From: Roseomonas xinghualingensis
GTDB taxonomy: Bacteria > Pseudomonadota > Alphaproteobacteria > Acetobacterales > Acetobacteraceae
Direction of reading: 5' to 3'
NCBI RefSeq assembly: GCF_025791835.1
Contig: NZ_JAOXLP010000013.1
Span: forward strand, 62,001 to 126,000
DNA: 64,000 nucleotides
Below the pieces are notes generated by a model. The model was given only the letters and a program-made list of their open reading frames with translations, did not search any database and was not told where the DNA came from. Shown piece after piece: positions 52,340-61,193 of this stretch (positions are counted from its first letter, which is position 1; every line of letters starts with the position of its first letter). Made by a program: the position numbers and the translations under genes.

Positions 52340-52939
52340 GTGGCCACCACCTTCTTCCTGGTGCGCCATGCCGCGCATGATCGTGTGGGCAGCGTGCTCT
52401 GCGGCCGGATGCCAGCAGTGAATCTCGGTGAACTCGGCCGGCGCCAGGCCGATGCCCTTGCGGATCGCTTGGGGGGGGAACGGATCAGCGCGATCTATAC
52501 GAGCCCACTGGAACGCGCGAGGGAGACCGCCGCACCCATTGCCCAGAGGATCGGACTTCATCCGCAGGCCAGTGATCCGATCACCGAGATCGATTTCGGC
52601 AGATGGACGGGGCGCTCCTTCGATTCGCTCGGCTCTGATCCGGATTGGACCCGCTGGAATGAATCGCGCTCCACCGCACGTCCGCCAGGTGGGGAAAGCA
52701 TGGGCGAGGTGCAGTCCCGCGTGACCGGGGAATTGAGCCGCCTGCAACAGGATCATCCGGAGGGCCGCATCGTGCTCGTCAGCCACTGTGATGTGATCAA
52801 GGCGGCGCTGGCTTCCCATCTTAGGTTATCGCTTAACGATCTCGGCCGGTTTGAAATCGCTCCCGCATCCGTGAGCATCCTGGTTGCTTGGGGCAGCGAA
52901 GGGAAAGTCCTGGGCATGAACGAGGCGGTTGCGTCATGA
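52340..52939 (+). CDS. Histidine phosphatase family protein
   Basis: 199 aa, phosphoglycerate-mutase-like fold. Catalytic FLVRHAAHDRVG (RHxxH position, with the second His shifted), the Glu region TEIDFGRWTGRSF and VLVSHCDVIKAAL (second catalytic His) are present. GTG 52340, 9 bp after ino1. Next to ino1, it probably dephosphorylates inositol phosphate or a pathway phosphate; inference. It overlaps the next gene by 4 nt. Confidence 0.88.
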   Translation: MATTFFLVRHAAHDRVGSVLCGRMPAVNLGELGRRQADALADRLGGERISAIYTSPLERARETAAPIAQRIGLHPQASDPITEIDFGRWTGRSFDSLGSDPDWTRWNESRSTARPPGGESMGEVQSRVTGELSRLQQDHPEGRIVLVSHCDVIKAALASHLRLSLNDLGRFEIAPASVSILVAWGSEGKVLGMNEAVAS

Positions 52940-54033
52940 GGATCGCCTTCTACGGATCAAGCCTGCTCTCCTCCTACTGGAATGGTGCCGCCACTTATTA
53001 TCGTGGCCTCCTGCGCGATCTCGCCGCGCGTGGCCATTCCATCATTTTCTATGAACCGGACGCCTTTGATCGTCAGCAGCATCGCGACATCGAGCCGCCG
53101 CCCTGGGCCGAGGTGCGCGTTTATCCTGCAACGGAAGAAGCTGTCCGTGAGGTGATCGCCGAGGCGGTCCGTGCCGATGTGGTGGTGAAGGCAAGCGGCG
53201 TCGGCGTGTTTGACGACGTGCTGATCGAGGGGCTCATCGCCGCCGCGCGCCCCGATGCCATCCGTATCTTCTGGGATGTGGATGCGCCCGCCACCCTCGC
53301 GGAGATCGGCGACGCGCCGGACCATGCGCTACGCCGGGCTCTGCCCGCGTTGAATTTCGTGCTGACCTATGGCGGTGGCCCGCCGGTGGTCGATGCCTAT
53401 GAAGGACTGGGCGCACGGCGCTGTATCCCGATCTACAACGCGCTGGATCCCGAGACGCATCACCCGGTGCCGGCGGACCCGCGCTTCACGGCCGACCTCT
53501 CCTTCCTCGCCAACCGCCTGCCGGATCGCGAGACGCGGGTGGAACGCTTCTTCCTGGACGCCGCCGCGCGCCTGCCGGAACGCCGTTTCCTGCTCGGAGG
53601 CAATGGCTGGGACGACAAGCCGATGCCGTCCAATGTGCAGCGAATCGGCCATGTCGGCACGCGCGACCACAACGCCTTCAACACCTCGTCGCTGGCGGTG
53701 CTGAACATCGCGCGCGACAGCATGGCCTCCACCGGTTATTCGCCCGCGACACGCGTCTTCGAGGCGGCGGGCGCCGGCGCCTGCCTGATCACCGATGCTT
53801 GGGTCGGGCTCGACCTCTTCCTGAAGGAGGACGAAGAGGTGCTGGTCGCGCGGGACGGCGCCGAGGTGGCGGCGCATCTGCAAAGCCTTACGCCCGCGCG
53901 TGCCAGGGCCATTGGTGAGGCCGCTCGCGCTCGCATCCTCTCCGAACACACCTATACACGTCGTGGAGCGGAGGTGGACGCACTGCTTCGCCGGGAAGCG
54001 GCGCGCATACGCGAAGGGGGCGTCCCGGCGTGA
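52936..54033 (+). CDS. CgeB-like glycosyltransferase A
   Basis: GT-B protein, 365 aa. MRIAFYGSSLLSSYWNGAAT opens it; IRIFWDVDAPATLAEI and the donor-site region GYSPATRVFEAAGAGACLIT match the CgeB family. ATG 52936 overlaps the phosphatase stop. It resembles the next gene in the same parts, suggesting an old duplication. Donor and acceptor unknown; inositol as acceptor is possible. Confidence 0.85.
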   Translation: MRIAFYGSSLLSSYWNGAATYYRGLLRDLAARGHSIIFYEPDAFDRQQHRDIEPPPWAEVRVYPATEEAVREVIAEAVRADVVVKASGVGVFDDVLIEGLIAAARPDAIRIFWDVDAPATLAEIGDAPDHALRRALPALNFVLTYGGGPPVVDAYEGLGARRCIPIYNALDPETHHPVPADPRFTADLSFLANRLPDRETRVERFFLDAAARLPERRFLLGGNGWDDKPMPSNVQRIGHVGTRDHNAFNTSSLAVLNIARDSMASTGYSPATRVFEAAGAGACLITDAWVGLDLFLKEDEEVLVARDGAEVAAHLQSLTPARARAIGEAARARILSEHTYTRRGAEVDALLRREAARIREGGVPA

Positions 54034-55154
54034 TGGCGGGCGCACCGCTCCGCATCGTCGTACTCGGACTCAGCCTTTCCTCCTCCTGGGGGAATGGGCA
54101 CGCAACGACCTTCCGCGCCCTGCTGCGTTCCTTCGCCGAACGAGGTCATGATGTCCTCTTCCTGGAGCGCGACGTACCCTGGTATGCGCAGAACCGGGAC
54201 ATGCCCTCACCGGATTTCTGCCGGCTAGAGTTCTACCCCGATCTGGCGGCGCTCGAATCCTGGCGCGATGCCATGGCGCAGGCGGATGCGGTGATCGTTG
54301 GCTCCTATGTGCCGGAAGGCGTGGCTGTCGGCCGCATGGTGCAGGAGACCGCAGGTGGCGTGACCGCCTTCTACGACATCGACACGCCCGTGACCCTGGC
54401 CAAGCTGGAACGCGGCGACGAGGAGTATCTCTCCCCCGCGCTGATCCCAGGCTATGACCTTTATCTCTCCTTCACGGGCGGCCCGACGCTCGAACGGCTG
54501 GAACGGCAATACGGATCGCCGGCCGCGCGGCAACTCTATTGCTCCGTGGACGCAAAGGCCTATCGCCCGCTTGATCTGCCGCCGCGCTGGGATCTGAGCT
54601 ATCTCGGCACCTACAGTCCCGATCGCCAGCCCACTCTGGAGCGCCTGCTGCTGGAACCAGCACGGCGTGCGCCGGAGTTGTGCTTCGCTGTCGCCGGGCC
54701 GCAATACCCGGCCGATATCGAATGGCCTGCCAATGTCGAGCGGATCGAGCATGTGCCGCCCGCCGATCATCCTGCCTTTTACGCGCAGAGCCGTTTCACA
54801 CTGAACGTCACGCGCGCCGACATGATTCGCGCGGGCTACAGCCCCAGTGTGCGGCTGTTCGAGGCGGGCGCCTGCGGCGTGCCGATCATCTCCGACAAGT
54901 GGGACGGAATTGACACACTGCTCCATCCCGATGCGGAGATCATCCTCGCGGATAATGCCGAAGCGGTGCTCCGCGCGTTAACCGACATGCCCGAGGCGCG
55001 GCGACGCGAGATGGGGCGGGTACTGCGCGAACGCGTCCTGGGCGAGCACACCGCGGCTCACCGGGCCGAGGAACTGGAAGGATACTTCCGCAAGGTCCTG
55101 GCCAGGCGCGCGGCGGCGCTCGACCAACCCGCGGATGAACAGGTGACCTCGTGA
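54030..55154 (+). CDS. CgeB-like glycosyltransferase B
   Basis: 374 aa, paralogous to the preceding gene: LGLSLSSSWGNGHATTFRAL at the N-terminus, TAFYDIDTPVTLAKLE in the middle and AGYSPSVRLFEAGACGVPII near the C-terminus. The DxDxP-type stretch (FYDIDTP here, FWDVDAP in the neighbour) is shared. GTG 54030 overlaps the upstream stop; its own stop overlaps the next start (GTGA). Two sequential transfers are suggested. Confidence 0.85.
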   Translation: MMAGAPLRIVVLGLSLSSSWGNGHATTFRALLRSFAERGHDVLFLERDVPWYAQNRDMPSPDFCRLEFYPDLAALESWRDAMAQADAVIVGSYVPEGVAVGRMVQETAGGVTAFYDIDTPVTLAKLERGDEEYLSPALIPGYDLYLSFTGGPTLERLERQYGSPAARQLYCSVDAKAYRPLDLPPRWDLSYLGTYSPDRQPTLERLLLEPARRAPELCFAVAGPQYPADIEWPANVERIEHVPPADHPAFYAQSRFTLNVTRADMIRAGYSPSVRLFEAGACGVPIISDKWDGIDTLLHPDAEIILADNAEAVLRALTDMPEARRREMGRVLRERVLGEHTAAHRAEELEGYFRKVLARRAAALDQPADEQVTS

Positions 55155-56176
55155 GGAACGGCAAGACCAAGCTCGTCATGGTCGTCGGCGGTGCCGGCTT
55201 CCTCGGTTCCCATCTCTGCGATCTGCTCATCAGTGAAGGCAAGCAGGTCATCTGCGTCGACAACTTCCAGACGGGGCAGCGCGACAATCTGCGGCACCTG
55301 CAGCGCGATCCCCGCTTCGACATGATTGAGGCCGATATTGCCGAGCCGCTCCCGGCTTCGCTTTCCTCCGAGCGCCTGCATTTCAGCGAGATCTACAATA
55401 TGGCCTGTGCCGCCTCGCCGCGGCATTACCAGGCCGATCCCGAGCACACGATGCTCACCTGCGTTCTCGGCACGCGCTCGCTTTTGCGGCTGGCCGAGGC
55501 GAATGGCGCGCGCTTCCTCCAGGCCTCCACCAGTGAGATCTATGGCGATCCGGAGACGCATCCGCAGCGAGAAGACTATTGGGGCCATGTAAACCCGACT
55601 GGGCCGCGCGCCTGCTATGACGAAGGCAAGCGCGCCGCTGAGACTCTTGCCTTTGACTTCATCCGAGCCGGACGCGCGGAGGTGCGCGTGGCACGTATCT
55701 TCAACACCTATGGCCCGCGCATGTGCGCCGATGATGGCCGCGTCGTTTCCAACGTCATCTGCCAGGCGCTGGCGAGCGAGGACATCACCATCTATGGCGA
55801 TGGCAGCCAGACCCGTTCCTTCTGCTATGTCGATGATCTGGTGGATGGCCTCGCACGGCTGATGGCCTGCGGGACTGAGCCGCCGGGCGCGGTGAATCTG
55901 GGAAATCCGGTGGAACTGACGGTGCTCGATCTCGCGGAACGCGTGCTGACCCTCACCGGTTCCCGGTCGCGCATCGTGCACCGCCCTCTGCCGGTGGATG
56001 ATCCCCGCCGCCGCCGCCCTGATATCTCCCGCGCGAAGGCTCTGCTCGGCTGGGTGCCGCGCGTGTCGCTTCAGGCCGGGTTGGAGGCGACGGTCGCCTG
56101 GTTCCGGCGCGAGATGGCCCATCCGGTGCTGCCGACGCAGCCTGCGCTGCCAGCCACCGCCAGCCGCGCCGACTGA
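55151..56176 (+). CDS. UDP-glucuronate decarboxylase-like (UDP-xylose synthase) SDR
   Basis: Probable UXS making UDP-xylose from UDP-glucuronate, 341 aa. GGAGFLGSHLCDLLISEGK, IYNMACAASPRHYQADPEHT, the diagnostic STSEIYGDPETHPQREDYWG then HVNPTGPRACYDEGKRAAET (catalytic Tyr/Lys), and RIFNTYGPRM are nearly those of bacterial UXS enzymes. GTG 55151 overlaps the upstream stop. It gives a pentose donor for the CgeB-like transferases, and fits the beta-xylosidase-like protein of the leftward operon. Confidence 0.88.
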   Translation: MRNGKTKLVMVVGGAGFLGSHLCDLLISEGKQVICVDNFQTGQRDNLRHLQRDPRFDMIEADIAEPLPASLSSERLHFSEIYNMACAASPRHYQADPEHTMLTCVLGTRSLLRLAEANGARFLQASTSEIYGDPETHPQREDYWGHVNPTGPRACYDEGKRAAETLAFDFIRAGRAEVRVARIFNTYGPRMCADDGRVVSNVICQALASEDITIYGDGSQTRSFCYVDDLVDGLARLMACGTEPPGAVNLGNPVELTVLDLAERVLTLTGSRSRIVHRPLPVDDPRRRRPDISRAKALLGWVPRVSLQAGLEATVAWFRREMAHPVLPTQPALPATASRAD

Positions 56177-56211
56177 GGCGCCAAGAGCCGCACCTCATCC
56201 GGGGCTCCGCA

Positions 56212-57966
56212 ATGCTGGTCTATGGCGATGCCCCACGCCGCGAGGATCCGCGCCGCAAGCTTGCGGAGCTTGCCAATGCACTCCGCGAACTCGCCAGCCT
56301 GCCGCCTGGAATCTGTCGCCATTCCGCCCTGGCTGCCGCGCTGATCGAGGCTGGGGAACTCGCGCAGGGCATCGCGGATGCTGATTTCGCCGAACGGGGC
56401 GTGGATGATTTGGCACCGGCACCGGAAGCGGCCATGGCGCTGCTGGTGCGGATCGCGGAGGCGCTGTGCCTCTCCTGGAATACCGGCTTCACCCAGCTGG
56501 GCGCCTGGCCCGAGGCCGAGTGGGCCGCCTTGGCCACCACGCCACTGCCCGGTTCCATTCGGACCAAGCGGGCGGAGGGCTTTGCCTATTACGCCCTCTA
56601 TCCCGAGGTCTATGCGATGGCGGCGGCTTCCCTGCCATCTGGCGTGCCGCTGCGGGTGATCGGCCTTCGCTCCATCGGGGTGACGCTGGCGGCGATGGTG
56701 GCCGCCCGGCTTGGCGGAGCGCCACCCCGCAGCCTGCGCCCGGTGGGTCATCCCTTCCGGCGCAAGCTGGCGGTGTCGGACGCCTTGGCTGCGGATCTCC
56801 TCGCCGGTCCCGAAGCGCATTTCGCGGTGGTGGATGAAGGGCCCGGCCTGTCCGGCAGCAGCTTTGGCGCCGTGATCGAGTTCCTGGAAGGGCGCGGGGT
56901 GCCGCTGTCGCGGATCCATCTTCTTCCTGGCCATGGGGACGAGCCTGGATCGCAGGCCAGTCCGGAATTGCGTGCGCGCTGGGCGCAGGCGCAACGCCAT
57001 TCCGCCTCCTTCGAGGACCTCCTCCTCCATGCCGTGCGGCCGGAACACCGGCTGGAAAGTTGGGCGGCGGATTTGCTGGGGGCGCCGGACAGGCCGCTGG
57101 AGGACATTTCGGGTGGCGCCTGGCGTCGGTTGCGCAGCGCGGAGGTGCCCTGGCCACCCATCCATCCCTTCATGGAGCGCCGGAAGTTCCTGTTTCATCG
57201 GGGCGGCACGGCCTGGCTGCTCAAATTCGCGGGGCTTGGCCACCGTGGCGAGAAGCAGGCGGAGCATGCCCGATTGCTTCACGCGGCCGGCTTCACGCCG
57301 GAGGTCGCGGGCTTCCGGCACGGCTTCCTGATTGAGCGCTGGATGGAGGAGGCGCGTCCCCTCGATCCGGCCCGGTATGATCGGAGCCGGCTGATCGCGC
57401 ATCTGGGCCGCTATCTCGCATTCCGGGCGCGCAGCTTGCCGGCGGGGCCGGAAGGTGGCGCCTCGGCAGAGGCACTTTGGGAAATGGCCCGCCACAACAC
57501 CGCCCAGGCATTGGGCCAGGAACTGGCGGCACGGATGGACCGGTGGAAGCCCTCCCTTCCGTCCTTCGACGCGCAGATCCGGTGGGTCTGGACCGACAAC
57601 CGCCTGCATGCCTGGGAATGGCTGGTGCTTCCCGATGGCCGTCTGCTCAAGACAGATGCGGTGGACCATGCGGCCGCGCATGACCTGATCGGCTGCCAGG
57701 ACATCGCCTGGGATGTGGCGGGAGCGGTGGTGGAACTTGGCCTGTCCTCCGCCGAGCAGGACCGGCTGGGCCATATCATCGGACAGGAGAGCGGCCGGGC
57801 CGTGGATCCGGAACTCCTGGCCTTCCTTACGCCCTGCTACCTGGCGTTCCAGCTTGGCTATCACGCCATGGCTGCGGATGCGTCTGGTGGTGAGGAGGTA
57901 GCGCGGGCGGGCGATGCCGCCGCCCGTTATGCCGAAGCCCTGAAAGCCGCGCTGCTGGCCGGCTGA
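56212..57966 (+). CDS. Phosphoribosyltransferase-like / aminoglycoside-kinase-like fusion protein
   Basis: 584 aa, no family name known to me. Residues about 140-270 look like a type I PRTase: LRVIGLRSIGVTLAAMVAAR, then FAVVDEGPGLSGSSFGAVIE in the place of the PRPP-binding loop (first Asp near residue 208). Residues about 320-580 look like an APH/choline-kinase fold: TAWLLKFAGLGHRGEKQAEH, the hinge LIERWMEEARP, a catalytic-loop candidate WVWTDNRLHAWEWL and KTDAVDHAAAHDLIGCQDIA for the metal Asp. The HGD motif of true APHs is changed to TDN, so activity is uncertain. It lies 35 bp after the UXS gene, last in the rightward operon. Confidence 0.75.
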   Translation: MLVYGDAPRREDPRRKLAELANALRELASLPPGICRHSALAAALIEAGELAQGIADADFAERGVDDLAPAPEAAMALLVRIAEALCLSWNTGFTQLGAWPEAEWAALATTPLPGSIRTKRAEGFAYYALYPEVYAMAAASLPSGVPLRVIGLRSIGVTLAAMVAARLGGAPPRSLRPVGHPFRRKLAVSDALAADLLAGPEAHFAVVDEGPGLSGSSFGAVIEFLEGRGVPLSRIHLLPGHGDEPGSQASPELRARWAQAQRHSASFEDLLLHAVRPEHRLESWAADLLGAPDRPLEDISGGAWRRLRSAEVPWPPIHPFMERRKFLFHRGGTAWLLKFAGLGHRGEKQAEHARLLHAAGFTPEVAGFRHGFLIERWMEEARPLDPARYDRSRLIAHLGRYLAFRARSLPAGPEGGASAEALWEMARHNTAQALGQELAARMDRWKPSLPSFDAQIRWVWTDNRLHAWEWLVLPDGRLLKTDAVDHAAAHDLIGCQDIAWDVAGAVVELGLSSAEQDRLGHIIGQESGRAVDPELLAFLTPCYLAFQLGYHAMAADASGGEEVARAGDAAARYAEALKAALLAG

Positions 57967-58048
57967 AGCTTCGCTTCCAGAAGGAGGGCTAGCAAAGGCC
58001 TTTATTGAGAGATATGATATATCAAGAATGACGTGAAGGACCGGCGCC
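57967..58048. promoter_or_regulatory. AT-rich spacer with a GATAT palindrome
   Basis: GATAT-GAT-ATATC (58011-58023) lies 26 bp before the aminotransferase start, within an AT-rich stretch. The site suggests a separate promoter and operator for the aminotransferase, which would make it not part of the glycan operon. Confidence 0.45.
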
Positions 58049-59305
58049 ATGTCGCAGGCATTGGCTCCCCACCCGCAGCAGGCGGTGAACCGCCCCAACG
58101 ACACTGCTTTGCGCGCTCGCGCGCGGCAGGTCATTCCCGGTGGCCTTTGGGGCCATCTGAACGCCGCCAAACTGCCGGAAGGCTATCCGCAATTCTTCCA
58201 GAGTGCCGAAGGCTGCCGCCTGACCGATGTGGATGGGCGCGAGTTCATCGACTTCATGTGCTCCTGGGGGCCGATCGTGCTGGGCCATCACCATCCGGCG
58301 GTGGAAGAGGCGGCGGCCCGCCAGGCGGAGCTTGGCGACTGCCTGAATGGCCCCGCCCCGGTGCTGGTGGAATTGGCGGAACTGCTGGTTGGCATGATCC
58401 CGCATGCCGATTGGTGCCTCCTGGCGAAGAACGGCACGGATGCCACCACCGCCTGCGTCACCATCGCCCGCGCCGGTACGGGGCGGCGCAAGGTCCTGGT
58501 TGCGCGAGGCAGCTATCATGGCGCGGTGCCCTGGTGCTCGCCTTCCATCGCGGGCGTCACGGCGGAGGACCGGGCGCATCTGCTTCCTTTCGAGTATAAC
58601 GATGTCGCCAGCCTTGAGGCCGCGGCGGATCAGGCGGGGCACGATCTGGCGGGCATCATCGTCACCGCCTTCCGCCATGACATGAGCCGCGCGCTGGAAA
58701 TGCCGGAGACGGATTTCGTGCGCCGCGCACGGGCGGTCTGCGATGCGACCGGGGCGGCGCTGATCCTGGATGACGTGCGCGCGGGCTTCCGGCTGAATCT
58801 CGGCGGCTCCTGGGAGGATCTGGGCGTGCGGCCGGACCTTGCCGCCTACAGCAAGGCGATCGCCAATGGCCATGCGATGGCGGCGCTCACGGGGGCGGAG
58901 CGCTTCCGCGAGACGGCAACGAAGGTCTACACCACCGGTTCCTTCTGGTGCACGGCGGTTCCGATGGCCGCCGCGCTGGCGACGCTGACGGAACTGCGCC
59001 GTATCGATGGCCCCGCGCGAATGCGTGCGATGGGTGAGCGCCTGCGCGCGGGCTTCGACCGCCTGGCCGCGCGGCACGGGCTTTCCATCCGCAACAGCGG
59101 CCCGCCCTCCATGCCGCTGCTGCAATTCGAGGGCGATCAGGATTTCCGCCTGGGTGAGGCCTTCTGCGCGGAGGCGCTGCGCCATGGGGCCTACTTCCAC
59201 CCCCGGCACAACATGTTCCTCTCCTGCGCCCATACGGAGGCTGATATCGACGCGGCGTTGCAGGCCGCCGATGCGGCCTTTGCCGCTGTGGCGCGGATGG
59301 GATGA
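58049..59305 (+). CDS. Class III aminotransferase (glutamate-1-semialdehyde aminomutase-like)
   Basis: PLP-dependent enzyme, 418 aa. VIPGGLWGHLNAAKLP (GG-x-W form), FIDFMCSWGPIVLGHHHPAV, AKNGTDATTACVTIAR, the Asp region ALILDDVRAGFRL and the PLP Lys in AAYSKAIANGHAMAAL are present. It is similar to GSA aminomutase in form, but a second, dedicated hemL would be expected elsewhere. ATG 58049 after GTGAAGGA. Physiological substrate unknown; it might supply an amino sugar or aminocyclitol, but its own promoter region argues for independence. Confidence 0.88.
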   Translation: MSQALAPHPQQAVNRPNDTALRARARQVIPGGLWGHLNAAKLPEGYPQFFQSAEGCRLTDVDGREFIDFMCSWGPIVLGHHHPAVEEAAARQAELGDCLNGPAPVLVELAELLVGMIPHADWCLLAKNGTDATTACVTIARAGTGRRKVLVARGSYHGAVPWCSPSIAGVTAEDRAHLLPFEYNDVASLEAAADQAGHDLAGIIVTAFRHDMSRALEMPETDFVRRARAVCDATGAALILDDVRAGFRLNLGGSWEDLGVRPDLAAYSKAIANGHAMAALTGAERFRETATKVYTTGSFWCTAVPMAAALATLTELRRIDGPARMRAMGERLRAGFDRLAARHGLSIRNSGPPSMPLLQFEGDQDFRLGEAFCAEALRHGAYFHPRHNMFLSCAHTEADIDAALQAADAAFAAVARMG

Positions 59306-59308
59306 AGA

Positions 59309-59443
59309 GAAAGGCCGGGGAGAAGGAATTCTCCCCGGGCCCCTCATCTTTTTCTTCGAGTTTTTGGGCGCGCCAGTGTCACCGGCGCATCAGCGCTACA
59401 AACAAAAAAATAAAAGGGGGCCGGGGGATACTTCCCCCGGCAT
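59309..59443. repeat. Dispersed intergenic hairpin repeat, copy B
   Basis: Reverse complement of copy A (28575-28711), about 135 bp, with the same order of elements: hairpin CCGGGGAGAAGG/AATTCTCCCCGG at 59315-59338, the link CATCTTTTTCTTCGAG, an internal GGCGC-type repeat and GCCGGGGGATA/CTTCCCCCGGC at 59420-59441. It lies between convergent genes and is likely a bidirectional terminator. Confidence 0.85.
59420..59441 (-). terminator. Terminator within repeat copy B
   Basis: Perfect GC stem GCCGGGGG/CCCCCGGC, with the T-rich stretch CCCTTTTATTTTTTTG following on the reverse strand. It lies 6 bp past the amidase stop. Confidence 0.7.
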
Positions 59444-59446
59444 TTC

Positions 59447-60910
59447 CTACCTGAACACCCTGGGCAACCTGCCGATCCAGGGGCAGGCCGCCTCATAGGC
59501 CGCGGCCGCGCGCAGCACCTCCCTGTCGCCGCGTGGCGGTCCGATGATCTGCATGCCCATCGGAAGCCCATCCGCGCTGAAGCCCGCCGGAACGCTGATG
59601 GAGGGGAGGCCCGCCATGGTGGCGCCGGCGACGACTTCCATCCAGCGATGATAGCTGTCCATCGCGCGGCCATTGATCTCCTTCGGCCAATGCAGATCGG
59701 CCGAGAAGGGAAAGACCTGAGCCGAGGGGATGAGTAGGAAGTCGAAGCGCTCGAACAGGGCGGTGAAGGCCTTGTACCAGGCACCGCGCGCGATCCCGGC
59801 CTCATAGATGTCGAGGCCGGTGAGGCGGTGGCTCTGCTCGATCTCCCAGATCGCTTCGGGCTTCAGCAGGGCGCGCGTGCGCGGGTCCCGGTAGGCCGCG
59901 TCATGGCGGCCGCCAATGCTCTGCTGGCGCAGCGTGACGAAAGCGCGCCAGAGACGCTCGGGATCGAAATCCACCTTCGTCGGCTCAACGCTGGCGCCGG
60001 TTCCGGCCAGCACATCGCAGGCGCCGGCGCAGAGTTCCAGCACACCCGGCTCGAAGGGAAGGTGGCCACCGAGGTCGCCGAGCCAACCGAAGCGCAAGGT
60101 GCGGGGATCGGCCGAAAGCGCGTCCTCGAAGCGGAAGTCAGGCGCTTCGAGCGAAAGCGGCGCACGCCGGTCATGGCCGGACTGCACCGTGAGGAGCATG
60201 GCGACATCTTCGATCGTGCGCCCCATCGGGCCATCGGTGGAGAGCTGGCCATAGAAGGGATCGAGTCCTTCTGACGGGACACGTCCCTGGGAAGGCCGGA
60301 AGCCGAAGACATTGTTGAAGGCCGCGGGATTGCGCAGCGAGCCGCCCATGTCGCTGCCATCCGCCACGGGCAGCATGCGCAGCGCGAGGGCCACCGCCGC
60401 GCTGCCGCTCGAACCGCCACCGATGCGCGACGGGTCATAGGCGTTGCGGGTAACGCCGAAGATGGGGTTGTAGGTGTTGGAGCCGTAGCCGAACTCCGGA
60501 ACATTCGTCTTGCCGATGATGATGGCGCCGGCTGCCCGCATGCGGGCAACGAAGATCGAGTCTGTTTCCGGGACCAGATCGGCGAAGAGCGGCGAGCCAT
60601 AGGTGGTGCGCAGGCCCCGTGTCAGCGCGAGGTCCTTGATGGCCTGGGGCAACCCATGCAGCGGCCCGACCGCCTCGCCACGCGCAACCGCCGCATCGGC
60701 CGCCCGCGCCTCGGCCATCAGCTCCTCCCGCGGGCGCAGGGAAACGATGGCATTGCAGACCGGATTCACCGCCTCGATATGATCGAGATAGGCCGACATC
60801 ACCTCGGCGGCGGAAAGCTTCCTCTCGCGGATCATGCGGGCGAGCGGCACCGCGTTGATCCCGCAAATCTCCGGCAGGGAGACCTGTTGCGGATACCAAG
60901 CTTCATTCAT
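59447..60910 (-). CDS. Amidase signature-family amidase
   Basis: Hydrolyses amides, 487 aa from ATG 60910. The Ser-cisSer-Lys triad is intact: Lys in LPQAIKDLALTRGLRT, the cis-Ser in GGGSSGSAAVALA, and the Ser nucleophile in DGSDMGGSLRNPA. The C-terminus GMQIIGPPRGDREVL is typical. The frame is open 38 codons upstream (to 61024), but the N-terminal extension is not family-like. It is not a GatA candidate by context (no gatB/gatC). Substrate unknown. Confidence 0.9.
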   Translation of the reverse strand: MNEAWYPQQVSLPEICGINAVPLARMIRERKLSAAEVMSAYLDHIEAVNPVCNAIVSLRPREELMAEARAADAAVARGEAVGPLHGLPQAIKDLALTRGLRTTYGSPLFADLVPETDSIFVARMRAAGAIIIGKTNVPEFGYGSNTYNPIFGVTRNAYDPSRIGGGSSGSAAVALALRMLPVADGSDMGGSLRNPAAFNNVFGFRPSQGRVPSEGLDPFYGQLSTDGPMGRTIEDVAMLLTVQSGHDRRAPLSLEAPDFRFEDALSADPRTLRFGWLGDLGGHLPFEPGVLELCAGACDVLAGTGASVEPTKVDFDPERLWRAFVTLRQQSIGGRHDAAYRDPRTRALLKPEAIWEIEQSHRLTGLDIYEAGIARGAWYKAFTALFERFDFLLIPSAQVFPFSADLHWPKEINGRAMDSYHRWMEVVAGATMAGLPSISVPAGFSADGLPMGMQIIGPPRGDREVLRAAAAYEAACPWIGRLPRVFR

Positions 60911-61193
60911 CGGGCCGAATACGCTCCATGCGAAGGGGAAGGCACCTGCGTGATAGCGCGCGGCTCGGCGCCGGGTCCAATCGGTGGGCGGAAGCGCGGC
61001 GGCCGCCGGAACCGATCCTGGCATGATCCGGTGGGCCGCTTCGGCACGCCGGATGATTCGCCCGAAAGGGCTCAGGACCGGGCCGGATCTTGTGAACGGT
61101 CTTTCTTCAGGATCCGCAACGTTATGCGTCCGCCGGGGTTAATGGCCGGCGCCTTTCGACCGACGGGGTGCGTTTGTCGTTAGGGTTTTCACG

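Noticed and set aside
58049..59305. Aminotransferase as hemL of haem synthesis
   Set aside because: Similar fold only; the context has no haem genes, and I cannot confirm GSA-specific residues by eye.
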